A DNA stretch of 64,000 nucleotides, taken from NCBI RefSeq assembly GCF_964199755.1, contig NC_133900.1, positions 16,631,201 through 16,695,200 of the forward strand. Reading direction: 5' to 3'. Position numbers and translations under genes: made by a program. This DNA comes from Larus michahellis. Taxonomy: Eukaryota; Chordata; Aves; Charadriiformes; Laridae. Below are positions 35,720-47,590 of this stretch, in pieces. Position 1 is the stretch's first letter. Each line of letters starts with the position of its first letter. Under the pieces are notes generated by a model that was not told the DNA's origin, did no database searches, and worked only from the letters and a program-made list of their open reading frames with translations.

Positions 35720-35790
35720 CTTGATTAAAAAACCATCCAGCAGTCCAGAGAACAGTCAGGAATATTGGGTAAAACTCCACACAGTTTTGT
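35720..35790 (-). CDS. MGST2: MGST2 exon 3
   Basis: This 71-base exon has acceptor 'tattctgcag' and donor 'gtaaat'. It encodes residues 54-76: [20 protein letters not shown] and FNQ. The NxxE(F/Y) motif gives Asn55 and Glu58, glutathione-binding positions in LTC4 synthase; residue 59 is Phe, as I recall for MGST2, where LTC4S has Tyr. This is transmembrane helix 2. Size and phase (one base in, one base out) match the family gene structure. The frame is intact. Confidence 0.97.
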
Positions 35791-36980
35791 CTGCAGAATA
35801 AATTTGAAAGAACATTAGTCTGGAACAGGAAAGAACTGTGAGTGAGATTTTCAAGGAGAATTGGCTTTGGCCTCATTTAGTTGCCACTAAAGTTAATGCT
35901 ATCGAATCCAGTGGGAGCACAGTCAAGCCAGCATTTGGTGTTCCTAAAAATTCTCTTCTTTGTAATCTCAAATACAAACTATTTCAGACATTTGCCTGTT
36001 AGCTAAACTTAGACAAGGATCTGGACCCCAACTCCGTGGATATAAATAGGACAAATAATCCTAAATCAAGTGTCTGTACAGCAGAGAGAGGCAGGAATTC
36101 CAGCGCATGGATGTGATGTTAATCGCTTATCTCCATACTCCAAGTTTTGTGGGTCAGCATTCCTGGGACTGCAAGAGGAAGCACAGAGCTGTGCAGAGGC
36201 ATCTTGGATTGCTCTGCTGAGGCCAACTGCCTTTATGAAGTGCTATCAGGCACAGACAGCACATGACATATCTTCTTATGGTGAGGACCATAACATCTTT
36301 ATTTGTGGACATCGGTTTTCCCACCAATATTTTGTTGGGATATCTTTCCTTGGTTGTTCTGAATAAATTACTTTTTAATGAATTAGGCAACCTTTTATAT
36401 CTAACATATTTTGTTATCTAATACGTTGGCTAATATATTCTATGTCTCGTTGTTGTTATCCACTACAACTACAGTTACAGCAGATGGGATTGTTTGAAAT
36501 AAATATAAATGCTTTTGCATACGGTCATTAGCTAATAACAAACTGAAGCCCTTTAGGAAAATGCTGCCTTCTTAGGTTATTCCACTGTTACCCACTGTGA
36601 AGACAGAGGTTTTCTGTGCTTGTCTTCCATGTGTTTGGTGTGAACCACAGCTCAAGAACTGACAGCACAGCCTGCTAGATCCAGAACATCTGAATTCTCT
36701 AAGTTACAGTCAATTAGCTCTCAGCCCCTACTTAGGTTTGTGTAATCTGATTGCCTAGTTTGATCAGAATTTGAGCAGTGACTGTTTTAAATGAGATGAA
36801 CTTACCCCACTATCATTAAAATAATAGCTGAACCATTTGAAAAGCGATCTGTTAGTTATTTTTCTGGGTTTTTTTGAGCAAAGGATGCAAAGAAAAGGTA
36901 ACATTTTAAGATAATGTTTTTGCTTCTCTTCCGGACTGAATTGTTATTCATTGCCACCTTCTTAATGATCTTGGACTTAC
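35791..36980 (-). other. MGST2: MGST2 intron 2
   Basis: Donor gtaagt and acceptor tctgcag on the - strand. It holds ordinary A+T-rich sequence; a 98-codon + strand frame at 36070 has no recognised similarity. Confidence 0.9.
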
Positions 36981-37080
36981 TGTGCACGAAATGTTCTGTC
37001 AAATTCTGGAGCTCCGGTGACAGCTGGGGGCATGACCTTGTGCTTCATTCTCGATTTCCCCACCAGCCAAGCAAAATGAC
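36981..37080 (-). CDS. MGST2: MGST2 exon 2
   Basis: This exon is exactly 100 bases, the family size, with acceptor 'ttttgcttacag' and donor 'gtaagt'. It encodes residues 20-53 with split codons at both ends: [32 protein letters not shown]. It covers the end of transmembrane helix 1 and the cytosolic loop that binds glutathione, with Arg30 and Arg51 at the positions used in LTC4 synthase. The PPAVTG.PEF.R.FRAQ signature is typical of the LTC4S/MGST2/FLAP branch of MAPEG. No lesion. Confidence 0.97.
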
Positions 37081-40000
37081 CTGTAAGCAAAAATAAGGGC
37101 TCACAAATTACACAGTTCCCTGGCTCAGTTGCGTCCGTAACACATCGGTAATTTTTTAAATAGAGATCATTATTCTTCAGCGGTTTCCATTTCATTTGAC
37201 ACAGAGAGACCAATGTTAGATAAACTAGTTTTTCCCTCCGAAAGTTTAGATCTCCTCCTCAAGAGTGACACTTGTGAGGAAGGGGAAAAATTGCTATTTC
37301 AGAAGTATATTCATTCTCTTTTTGTGTTTGCTACGCTAGCTCTGACTTAAATATCCTTCCACCTCATCTGAATCCTAGAACTGCACAGTCTAAGTCATTC
37401 TACAGTGGCAGCCTGCTGCCTTAGCAGGATCTCAGTAACCACACTGCGCTGATGGAAGTCACTTCCCCACTCACTTGAATAGTGTGTGGTCATTTTGTTT
37501 TAGTGACACTAAGAGGTGTGACGCTTTGAAGTATGGGGCAGCATTACAATCTTTGGAAACAAAAATCCGGTCGCCACATTTTTAAAGCGATTTACCCATA
37601 GAAGATTTACCCATATCTTCTAGTGCCTGCTTTTCCATCTGTTATTGTCTCAGCCTCTCGAAAACCAGCGCGTTGGAAAGAGCAGAGAGCTGCAACTGGG
37701 GAGGCTGTGGCCTTTCCCTGCTCTCCACCTCATCTGCTGGAGAGCACTGAGAGCTACCTGTTGGAAGACCTAGGGTGTTTCTGCCTCCACTGATTGGAGC
37801 TGATAGTACTTACCTGTCTTGTAAAAAGCATTTTTTACAACAGATGCAGTGCCATGAAGAAGACAGATTACTTGCTGTACAGTCACTAAATATCAGTTAC
37901 CTACCAAAAAACCCCAAACCAGTCAAACTCTGTCTCTGTCCTTCTGACCTGTATTTCCAGGATTACTTCTGATGCATATATGTATGCCTTATTTTACTGA
38001 TGTCCTCATTGCAGAAGTCTCCCCCTAAAAGTTAAACAGAGGCTCGCAAGGACAAAAGGCAATACACAGACAGCAATTTTCTGCATGCAGCAGAGCTACT
38101 GGGCATCACCCTGTTTGACTTTAAAGCTCTCTGTGTACTTGGAGTTATTTTTCTGGCTGTGTCATAGCCGCCATGTACGAGAAGCTCGCTAACTACCTTG
38201 TACCTAAACTTTACCTGGATCCAGAAACCAGGCACCCACCTGAGTTCACTAAAAAGACCTGTCTAAGGTGCATAGAGCATACCTGCTGTCCTCCCTTCTG
38301 GGAGCAGTGCCATTAAAACACAGCTAGAGATATCAGTGGTGCTGCCCTGTGCACCTCTTATGGCTAAGCCTTGTGGCCAAAGCCTCTTCCCAAAAAAGCA
38401 TTTTCCCATCTGTCTTCTCCCCATATAAGAAATTACGGTCTGTGTTCAAGTGACCTCTTAACCTTTCTCTCCAGAGACTAGTCAGACCATCTCAGATATC
38501 TCTCTCTGTAAGGTGGGTTTACAGGACCTTTCATTGTATTTGCATCCAGCAAGACCTCCTCCACTCCCACCACACATCTCTTGTCATGCCTGGTGATTCA
38601 TCCATTATTTGCCACCTTGCAGCCCTTTCAGAAGAGAAGAATGGTCGTGGGGAAGGTTTAGGGAACATGCTTCAGGGAGACTGAAACTTGTGGAAGCACA
38701 AGAATTACCTCTGATAAATATTTTCCCAGAAAACTTAACTGAAAAGTTGCTTTTTAACTTCTGTCAGCCCCAAAATGATCTATTTTTTGAAATGACAAAT
38801 ACTATATGCTGGCAAGTCCTGCCTGGCGTATTAGTCAAAATGGTAGGTGATCCATAGTGTTGTGTGCAATGGCATTTTTAGCCAGCAATGCGTTCCTTGT
38901 TTTCTGGCCATACTGAGCCATTCAATGCTTACAGTCAGTCTGGGACCAGGTTTTTTCTACTGAGGAACTAAGGCAAGCCAAGGTGGCTCATTGCACCCAA
39001 ATCAGTTGGGAAAAAAAAAAAAAAAAAGGCCTTGAATGGATGCTGGACAAAATAAACTTACTGGGGGAAGTAAGAAGATTACGGCCCTGTAGGGGCCAAA
39101 TCGTTCTTGTTTGTTCAGTACAATTAACCAAAGCAAATTGTCAAGGCCATGGTATAACCCTGGCCTCAGCTGCAATGTGATTTGCCCTTGGTATAGCTTG
39201 GTCAGCAAGACTCTAGTTTGGGGGGCAGAGATTTGCACACGGGAGACTCTGGCTAACCCTATGCAGAAACAGGTTGTGATAGTATGACAGTACAGCTGAC
39301 CATCGCAAAGTCCACTACTTTAGTGGCTTCTGCTGTGACTGATGGGAACTTTGCTACAATTAGGGCCAAGTGGGCTTTTATATGCCAATGAAACCCAAGC
39401 TGTGGCACTGTGTAATGGGAGAACTAGTCACACCTATCACCTTAAAAAGAACAGGTGAGCCTGGTGTGCAGAACAAGACAGGTATCAACCAGGGACTTGA
39501 AAAGAGCTCAGAGAGGAATAATTACTATATTTTTTTGCTAACTGCATAGGACTCGCCTTTTAGTTCCTTTCTGGTGAATGGAAAATAGCGATGTAACTCC
39601 AAATTTAAGCTTTGTGATTATGGTTTAACAAGGGCTAAAGTAAACAAGAAAGCAATGGGAGAGCTCTTCTGCCCCACCCACTGGAGCTGCTGTCGTGAGG
39701 ACTCCAGAAAGCATTGCAGCAGGAGCAAGGAAAGATTTTCACAGCCTTTTCTTCCCCCTGTATCAAGTTGTTCAGTTCTAGCAGGCTAAATTACATGACT
39801 GAGGTAGTTACAAAGTATGCTTGACTTGCCTTTGTTTGCTTTTTTTTTTTTCTTTCATCTTCAGGTGGCATTTATGGTTACTGAGTTAATGTCTTTACTC
39901 TGAAAATATGGGACAAAGCAGGCTTTCAAGGAACATTACTCTCAAACGTTTTTTTATGTGTTAAAAAGCCTGTAGAGAAGCTGTTACCTGTATCGCAGTG

Positions 40001-42098
40001 TATGATAGTGTATGTTAATTTGCATGGCTTACAACATTTAAAAAAAAAAAAAAATCAAATACTTTTTAACAATGTCTTGCTGGGTCCTGGAATTACGAAG
40101 AGTGATTTTGAAAGGTGGCTAGTTCAGAGAGATGCCTCAATATAGTGGGACCCCAGTCCTCCCTGTTCTCTCCTGTGTCAATGACTGGGATTCATTCTGT
40201 CCTTTCATTGGATTCCCTTGTTTTCCCATCAGCCTACAAAGCCCTAATCTCTCAAGCAAATCTTAGCTGCTTAAAACTGGATTCTTGACTGGAAACCACT
40301 TCTTGCATTGTTTCTGCTCTTTCTTTCTACCCTAGAGCATTTCTTGCACAGCTTAATTTTCTACTGACCTGATTCTTTGAATACCTCATGGTTCTAAGAC
40401 ACTAAATCTGGTACCTCTGGTGATTGCTAAGCAAAACCTGACTTCCAGCACTGCTTCAGGGAGGTCATATTGCCCATTAGCACCTTCCTAACGCAGAACC
40501 GGAGGCTCAGCAGAAAAAACAGAGCCCCGAGTGCTGTGTATGTTGTATTTTGACCACGGCAAGCGGTCACATGCTGGGCTACTCCTCTTGCATGAACTGG
40601 TTATAACACACACTTATGGTGCCGGTTTCACGACGTTCATTTGCACTCCCATAAATGAATCTGTGTTGGTTTAGCCATGCTAGAAAGCATGCTGAAAGTA
40701 ACCCAAGCTGCGATGATTTAAATCAGATCAGCAGATCAGATTCTTACACGCGTCTCTCTTTGGGCTTGATGTCAGGCTGCCGGTGTAAATTAAAACCCAG
40801 GTTTTCTTTTCTCTGCTGTGATCTTAACTATGATTAAGTAATATGGATTTACCATCACAAGGAAGAACATAGGTATTTTCCCCCTCCCTTCGTGGTTCCA
40901 GAATCTGTACAATTCCTTGAGTTTTCAAACTGCAGTACTTTTCCAGATGTTTGTTTGGTTTTTATTCCTTCACACTTCTACCTTAAAAATCAAGGCAGGC
41001 AAATTGAACTTTCACAGAAGTCAATGGGAAATATTGCCGCCAGATAGAAATGTATGTGATCATACCCTGAAGATCACAGGGGTATGTTGTAGCTGGTCTG
41101 ATGACAGAAAAAGAGAATGCAAATTTTATGGGCTTTTTATTTGCCTGCCATTGTGTTGGGCTTTTTATAACCTGGAAGGGTCACATTCTCAAGCCTTTTT
41201 TCTGCTGGGTACGAATGTTATTTCAGTAGTTGAGGCTTTGAGAACAAATAAACAAACAATCAGGCCACGTAGACAGGTTGCCAGATAAGTTGGCAGTGCT
41301 ATAGATTCTGAAAATAAGGCAAAATAATTATTTTTAACTTGCTCTTAGTCTCATGCTAGTATAGCACAAATGCCTTCAAAATGTATCACAACTATCTGAA
41401 TCAATATATTTCAAAGAAAATAATGACAAGCATTAAAAATAACACTGCAGTTTTTAGACCAATACACAGCAAAAGGAGCATCTCAGACTTGCCCACTTCC
41501 TTCCCTAGTCCTTGATTCTCAGAGCCATATCAGCAGGGGATAAAAGAAATCCATTTAGATCTTAAAGAAACGTAATGATGAGGATGTAATATGGAATCTC
41601 TCATATTATTACTGCCTGGTGTAAAGGTTTGTTTTCTTCTTTCATTTCAGATACTCAGTATATATCTCTATTTCACAAAACAGTTTTTTCAGTGCTTTCA
41701 GTCCAGCATTAGTGTTTGATTTCACAATTTACTCTCACTTTTGAGGTTTTCAATTGTATAGGTGCCTAAATAAGAATCGAAAGCAAGACACGATGTGGCT
41801 TTAGGGTAACTTTACAGCTAGTTACAAGCTCTCACTATAGTATGATTCCAGGAAGTCAGCAAACAAAATAGAATTGAAAACAAAATAGTTTCTCCCACAG
41901 GGAAAAGTAATCTGTCCCACTGAGCCAACCCCCTGTCAGACTACAGGGAGGGTAAACAGTGTTCCGGTGAGAAAAACCTTAGGAGTTCTCAGAAATTAAA
42001 GTTACAGAGCAGCCAGTTTATCATAAAATAATTTCCAGTACTTCAGAACCGGTGGAAACCTCCCCAAGCCCCAGCCATGCAACCCCCCAGGATCTTAC
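37081..42098 (-). other. MGST2: MGST2 intron 1
   Basis: Donor gtaaga after the first coding exon, acceptor gcttacag before exon 2. It is 5.0 kb long and A+T-rich, with a poly-A run at 39010-39027 and a poly-T run at 39841-39851. No repeat or gene was recognised. As the first intron it is a reasonable place for enhancers, but no specific site can be supported. Confidence 0.9.
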
Positions 42099-42156
42099 AT
42101 TGCTGGAAGGCGGAAAGAAGAGAGACAGCCGCAAGCAAAATTAAATCACCAGCCAT
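42099..42156 (-). CDS. MGST2: MGST2 exon 1 (coding part, start codon)
   Basis: The ATG at 42156-42154 follows 'gctgctgggaac'; position -3 is A and +4 is G, a strong start context. The 58 coding bases give MAGDLILLAAVSLLSAFQQ plus the first base of Cys20, then donor 'gtaaga'. This is the start of transmembrane helix 1, which acts as an uncleaved signal anchor in the ER membrane. The N-terminus, exon size and phase match LTC4S/MGST2. Together the five exons give 444 coding bases and 147 residues, the same length as human MGST2. The first three introns lengthen toward the 5' end. Confidence 0.96.
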
Positions 42157-42330
42157 GTTCCCAGCAGCTTCCGTGTGCGAGCAGGATGTGTGTATAGGAG
42201 AGAGAGCTTGAGTGAGCAATAAGGAAAAACACCAGGTGGGAGAATTGTAGTGCTTTTCAGCATTGCAACAAAGGTCTGCCCTGGAAATAAAACAGCCGAA
42301 CTTTTTAAAACAAGAGCGCAAAATTATGGC
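42157..42330 (-). promoter_or_regulatory. MGST2: Likely MGST2 5'UTR and promoter-proximal region
   Basis: This is the sequence directly upstream of the MGST2 start. It is not CpG-island-like. A 'ttttaaaaag' element on the - strand (about 42301-42310) could act as a weak TATA-like box. The transcription start cannot be placed from the sequence. Confidence 0.35.
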
Positions 42331-44189
42331 CGTTTTTCATTCCTGAAAAAGTTCAAATACAGTCAGCCAGCCCTGCCTGCCTCTTGCCTGCGTGAAAGCA
42401 CAGAGAGAACAAAACCAGCCTTGCCTGCCTCTGTGGATTCAGCTGTTCTTTTATGCCTTAGATTTCAGTTGCAATGTCTTTGGGGGCGAAGACTTTTTGT
42501 TCTGTGTTTGTACAGGGTCTAGCGCGGCGAGGTCTGCGTCCATCACGAGCGGTGCCACTCGAAAGCAGCAGGTGCAGGAGATGCGAGGGAAGACCGGAGC
42601 TTTGTATTGTCCCTACGCTTAATTTTTATGGGTTTTGCCCAACATGTACAGCTTAGGCTCTGATGGGTAACATGACAGCCACTTTACAAGCAGTCGGCAT
42701 GCAGAAAGGAATTGTTCAGGATAGTTCAAAGGGTAAAACAACTAAGAAAGAAAGAAGGAAAGAAATATCTCTCCTCCTTGTACTGCCTGGAGTACACGTC
42801 CTATAGCTTATGCCTAGTCCTAAAACTGGGAGAGATTCTCTCAAGGAACATTTTTTCATCAGCTAACTAACAGGAAGCTTAACGTCATTAGCCTTTATGA
42901 TCCCATAAGACCGCTGGAACAAAACCAGTGTAATGTTTGTTGTGACTCCAGGATTATCTATCCACTTTGCCTCCAGCTGATGTTAAAGTGGGGATATTTC
43001 ATTAACTTTAGTCAAATTTGCTAATTTTAAAGGCGAACGTAAAAAGGACTTTAAAATCAGTTATTTTACCTTGCGAAAACTTAAAAGGTTATTTCTTGGG
43101 TATTACTTCAGTATATTGTTCTTTCTAAAGACTGTAAGAGTTAGATATACTGTAATAACAATAGTTGGATGTTTGTGCTTAGTAACTCTTTGATTGCTGA
43201 TTTATGCACTTTAATTGCGGTTCTTGTTGTAGTATGGGTTGGCTCTCTGACCACACAGTCTCTCTATGTTTTTACGGGCTGGCTCAGAAGTGTTCCATGC
43301 ATTGCCACCCTCCTGATATAGGGAAGTGAAGGAAAATTCTAACAGAGCCGGTCATTTGAAAAGTAAAAACCACAAGGGCTAAACGTTTTAGGGCCAGCTG
43401 ACATTGAAGTTATGGGTTTTTTTCTGACTTTATTCAAAGGATATGAACTTCAAAATAGCAATGGACATAGAAAATCAAGGAAAGATTGACTTAAAAGCAG
43501 GCAGGAATACAATTTAGGGCAGGGGGGTAAATCCACAGAAATATTGTAAGTTACGTGTCTATTATGGCTGAGCTAGAGTCTGCTTAAAACTCTGTTCACT
43601 GTCCACTGGTAGCAGAGAGTTTGTAGTTGCCTATAGATTTATAATGCTTTTAGTCATACGTACTCCACAGCCCATGTTATGCTTCCTCCCTGTGTAACCC
43701 AGAATAGAAAGTCGGCTCATACACAAAACAAGGCTGGGTTTATTTATGATGGTGGAAATACAGTAGTACCTCACATGCCCAGAGTTTTACGATGTGTATA
43801 AGCCCCAAGATATAAGTAGATGCCAGGATCGACCAAGAGGTTTCTCCAGTTATGTCAGGACATTCTGACAGCTTGTCTGTGGCTGATTTCTCAGCTTGCT
43901 CCTGATGAATGTAATACGATTTTGCATTTCCTTCACTTGCATGTGTTTCATATGTGCTTTGCCTATCTCTGCTGCTGCAAATGCATGTGTTTTCTGCAGC
44001 TGTCCAAAGCCGTCTCCAAAGCAAGAACAGAGGCTCTGAGCAGTGAAATGTTAATGTGAGGTCAGAGATAGTGGTGGTATCTTACCAGGTGCAAGTCCTT
44101 CCCATTTGGAAACAGTGGTATTTTATTGCTGCGCCATACTTTGTATGTGTGCTCTATGGGGAAAACAAGTTTCTCTAACTGTGATTTGC

Positions 44190-44285
44190 AGCAGTGGAAA
44201 CTGAGGCATTGGGTAGGGATGGGACTTGCTGGTTTCGTGCAGCAGCTGTGTGTTGGAGCTGGGCGTCTGTGTACCCCAGGATTTA
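44190..44285 (+). repeat. Ancient MIR-like fragment
   Basis: The words 'gtggaaactgaggcattggg', 'gggacttgctgg', 'gcagcagctg' and 'accccaggatt' follow the MIR core order (ggaaactgaggca ... gacttgccca ... cacacagc ... gaacccaggt). It is a decayed copy in + orientation. Confidence 0.55.
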
Positions 44286-45957
44286 AGGCAAATTAGTAGT
44301 CCTGCCTCTTGCTGACCTGTCTGTCCCTGGCAGACCTTCCCAAAGACGCTGGCTCTTCTCTCTGTAGAGGAGCTCCCATTGACCAGCAGCGAAGGCAAAC
44401 CCCAGCAGGGTGGCAGCGCTGATGTCACAGAGAGCGGACAGTTGGGGTAGTGAGACCAAAAGCATTTTAAGTGTGAAACCAGACTGATCAAATAAGCTCT
44501 TTTAATAGAGTTACACTGTCAAAGCTGCTCAGATTTTGTCTCTGAAGGAGCTGAAAACAGCTTTGCAAAGGGCAGTGTTCAGTCTACGCTGGGGTATAAC
44601 TTCTTAAAGGCCAGATACAACTGGTGGTGCAGCATCATTTAGTTTTAAACACCTTCTAGAAGACAGGTGCTGAAGAACAGAGAGGCTCCTGTGGCTGGAA
44701 GGGAAAACACATCTGAACTCTCATATATTTCACCGGAAACATTTATAGGGTAAATCAAGACTATTACAATGTATGAGGCTAGCTCATGTATCAACAACAG
44801 TTTAGCTACAGCAGTAATGGCAGTGAGCTCTGCGGTTTACTAATTTACTCAGCTTTTCAACAATATATTGCAAAGAACATGGGCCTGTGTGGCATTGGGT
44901 CAGGCTTTAAATTTATCAGAACTATGAAACAGGTGAAAGAGGCATAAAATATGTTTACTCCTTCAAATGTTCCTGTTTTTACCTCCTAAATAACAGTTGT
45001 AACCCATGTCTGCTGTTGTTGCATAGATACTTTGCATGGAGCCTCAGAGGAAGAAGGGAAAGTCCATTTTATTCCGTTCACTTTAAGGTCTGGTTGTTCA
45101 GAGAGCCCTGCTTTGTGGCGGTGTTACCCAATAATAAAACAGATCCTCATTTTCTATCCCCATCGTCTGGACACTGGTGGCATGAGATCAAATTATTTTT
45201 GCTGGCGGTGGCAGGGCACATTAAAAAGGATTAAACAGAGTAGTAGCCAGAGGTTCAGATTTTTCTCCGATCTGCACCTTCTGCAGCCTAATGTCACCTC
45301 CATCAATACTGGATATAGGTCAGGATAGAATTGGTTCATGGTGCTCTCATCTGGCTGTACAAAAGATTGATGTGCTTTAACTCCCATCAGTGTTAATGTG
45401 AGTTGCTATATGCACATAAATTCCCACATGCCTGCATGCCTCTTGGATTTCCTTATGGCCTTTGGGTATCATTACATTTTTTCGCTTTGGACATTGCAGG
45501 AACATATCTGGGATGCAATTCTGGATTGCGGTAGAGAATAATATATTTTTACATATGTTTATAAAGCATAAACTGTGCCAATCTTGCATAATATCCCATT
45601 GTAATCACAGCAGGCTTTCAAAGTAGCAGCAAAAAGAGGAGTCTAGATTATTATAAAAAGTACCTACATGTAATTACAGTGTGGGGTTGTTTTTTGTTAA
45701 AATGGTGCTTTTCTTTTAAAAAAAACATGTTTTTTTTTTTCTTAAAATATCTTCACCTATTCTCAGCTCTGAGGAGCTCAGAAGTGCAATGGCTTGGGAG
45801 AGATTATCAGAACCTATTTGGGAAAATGGTGCACACACAAGCACATCTGCACTGCCATGTATAAAAGCTGTGTGTCTGTGGTGGTCAGGGAATACCTGGG
45901 GCATACAACTGGGTAGAGGCTGAATATTCCTCACCTCCCATGTCTCAGATCTCTTTG

Positions 45958-46118
45958 CTCAGAGAAGTTGTTGGATGCCCCATCCCTGGAAGTGCCCAAG
46001 GCCAGGCTGGATGGGGCTTTGAGCAGCCTGGTCTAGTGGGAGGTGTCCCTGCCCATGGCAGGGGGGTTGGAACTAAATGATCTTTAAGGTCCCTTCCAAC
46101 CTAAACCATTCTATGATT
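45958..46118 (+). mobile_element. CR1 LINE 3' fragment (older subfamily)
   Basis: This is the 3'-most 160 bases of CR1. It begins in the C-terminal coding remnant ('agagaagttgttggatgccc'), continues through 'gagcagcctggtctagtggg' and 'gatctttaaggtcccttcca', and ends with 'ccattctatgattcc'. It belongs to the same 3' type as the copies at 16772 and 57853 and is 5'-truncated as usual for this family. Confidence 0.92.
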
Positions 46119-47459
46119 CCTCCTAACCTGCGTGTTTCTGAGAGAAGCAGTAAATCTCCAGAGAAGAGGTACAGCCTAACACAAGAAGGGAATTCTGCAA
46201 ACCCTGCCTCTCCCATTCATCTGGAAAGGAGGAGGAAGTGCAGCGTACAAATCTATTTCCCATTCTTTCCTTTGACTTTCCTTGCAAGAGATTCGCTGTG
46301 TGCTGCAAAAGCTACCAACCTGAAGATGGGATACGGTAGGCCTTGCAGTCACACAATGTCTGAGGAGAGAGTTAGGCAAAGTCACATTTCTCTTGTCAGT
46401 GAGTGTGATTAGATGCCTGAAGATGAGAAGCAACTCTCCCAAATTCTTCACCCTATGGAAATCAGTGTGGCTTATGCTCTGCGCCTCACTCACAGGCTAA
46501 AGCTGCTGTGGACCTATATCATCATCTTGCCTGCCTGCCTGTATAATACAAATTGGCAGCATTTCAGCAATGAATAACAGCTCATTAATAAGTGATGGGA
46601 GCTGGGAGGCAGCAGTGCTTCCAGACGTTCGAATACTTCCAGCATCGCGCAGTCCCGCCGGCTCTGCGTACCGGTATCTCCGGTTTGCAGCAGGCAGTCT
46701 TGGGAGAACTGAGGGCTGGTCTGTGAGATGCAGATCCTGCACAACTTATGTCTGGATCAAAAGGAGGTTTAAAGATTTTCCTGTTGCTATTGACCAACGG
46801 GAAGCAGATCCCCAGGCCAGCGTGACTGCTCTGATATCTGGAATGCAAGGGATTAATGGAGATTCAGCAAGAGATTTGAAGACATGTTGGTTGTATATCT
46901 CTTGTCTCCGTTCACAACACCTAGCAGATTTGTGACAATGGAGCACTTGCTATTTTTTAACTTGCTAACCTTGGACAAAGAGCGGTTCTAATTAGGTGAA
47001 GTGCTTCAGCTCAAGGGAGTCTTTTCATCCATACAGAAGGAAGTTCAATTTCATCTTTGTGGAAATCAGCTGTGTTTAGGAAGTAGGAGGTAAATTGTGC
47101 TCATGTTCAGCCTTATCCGATGCCTTTAGGCGGTAAGGCAGATTTGAGCATTCGCTCAGGTAGCTGACGAGCCAGGCCCTCCAGCCTGGCCAGATCTTCA
47201 GCGCGGCTTGCCTTACAGACACTCACAACTGTGTACCGTTATTTATTGTCTGCTTCTTCGACTTTTCAGAGGTAAATGTTGGCTCTTGGTGTCAGAGTGA
47301 TGCTTGCCTGAATCCAGCTAGCGGGGGAATGTAGCAGCCCCAGTCATTGCTATAATAGAAACACTGACATTTTTCCAAGGTGCCTGCTCTAGTTATGCAT
47401 TCAGCTGCTCCCAAATTTCTATCAGGTGGTATGCCCGATTCCCTGAGATTCCCTTGAAA

Positions 47460-47590
47460 GTCCTGTGTGACTTGCCCGTGCTAACAGAGGAGGTTAATGG
47501 CAGAGACAGGAACCAGAGCGGGTACCTGGCTGCCACCCTTGTACTTTGAATTCCAGACTGCACCCTCCTCCCACCTGGCAGGCCACAGAG
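47460..47590 (+). repeat. Ancient MIR-like fragment
   Basis: The order 'tgtgacttgcccgtgctaac', 'agaggaggttaatggcagag', 'acaggaaccagagcgg' and 'actttgaattccagactgca' matches the MIR/L3 3' region (gacttgcccaaggtcac ... gtcagtggcagagc.ggaa ... ). Clear in its first half, decayed in the second. Confidence 0.6.
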
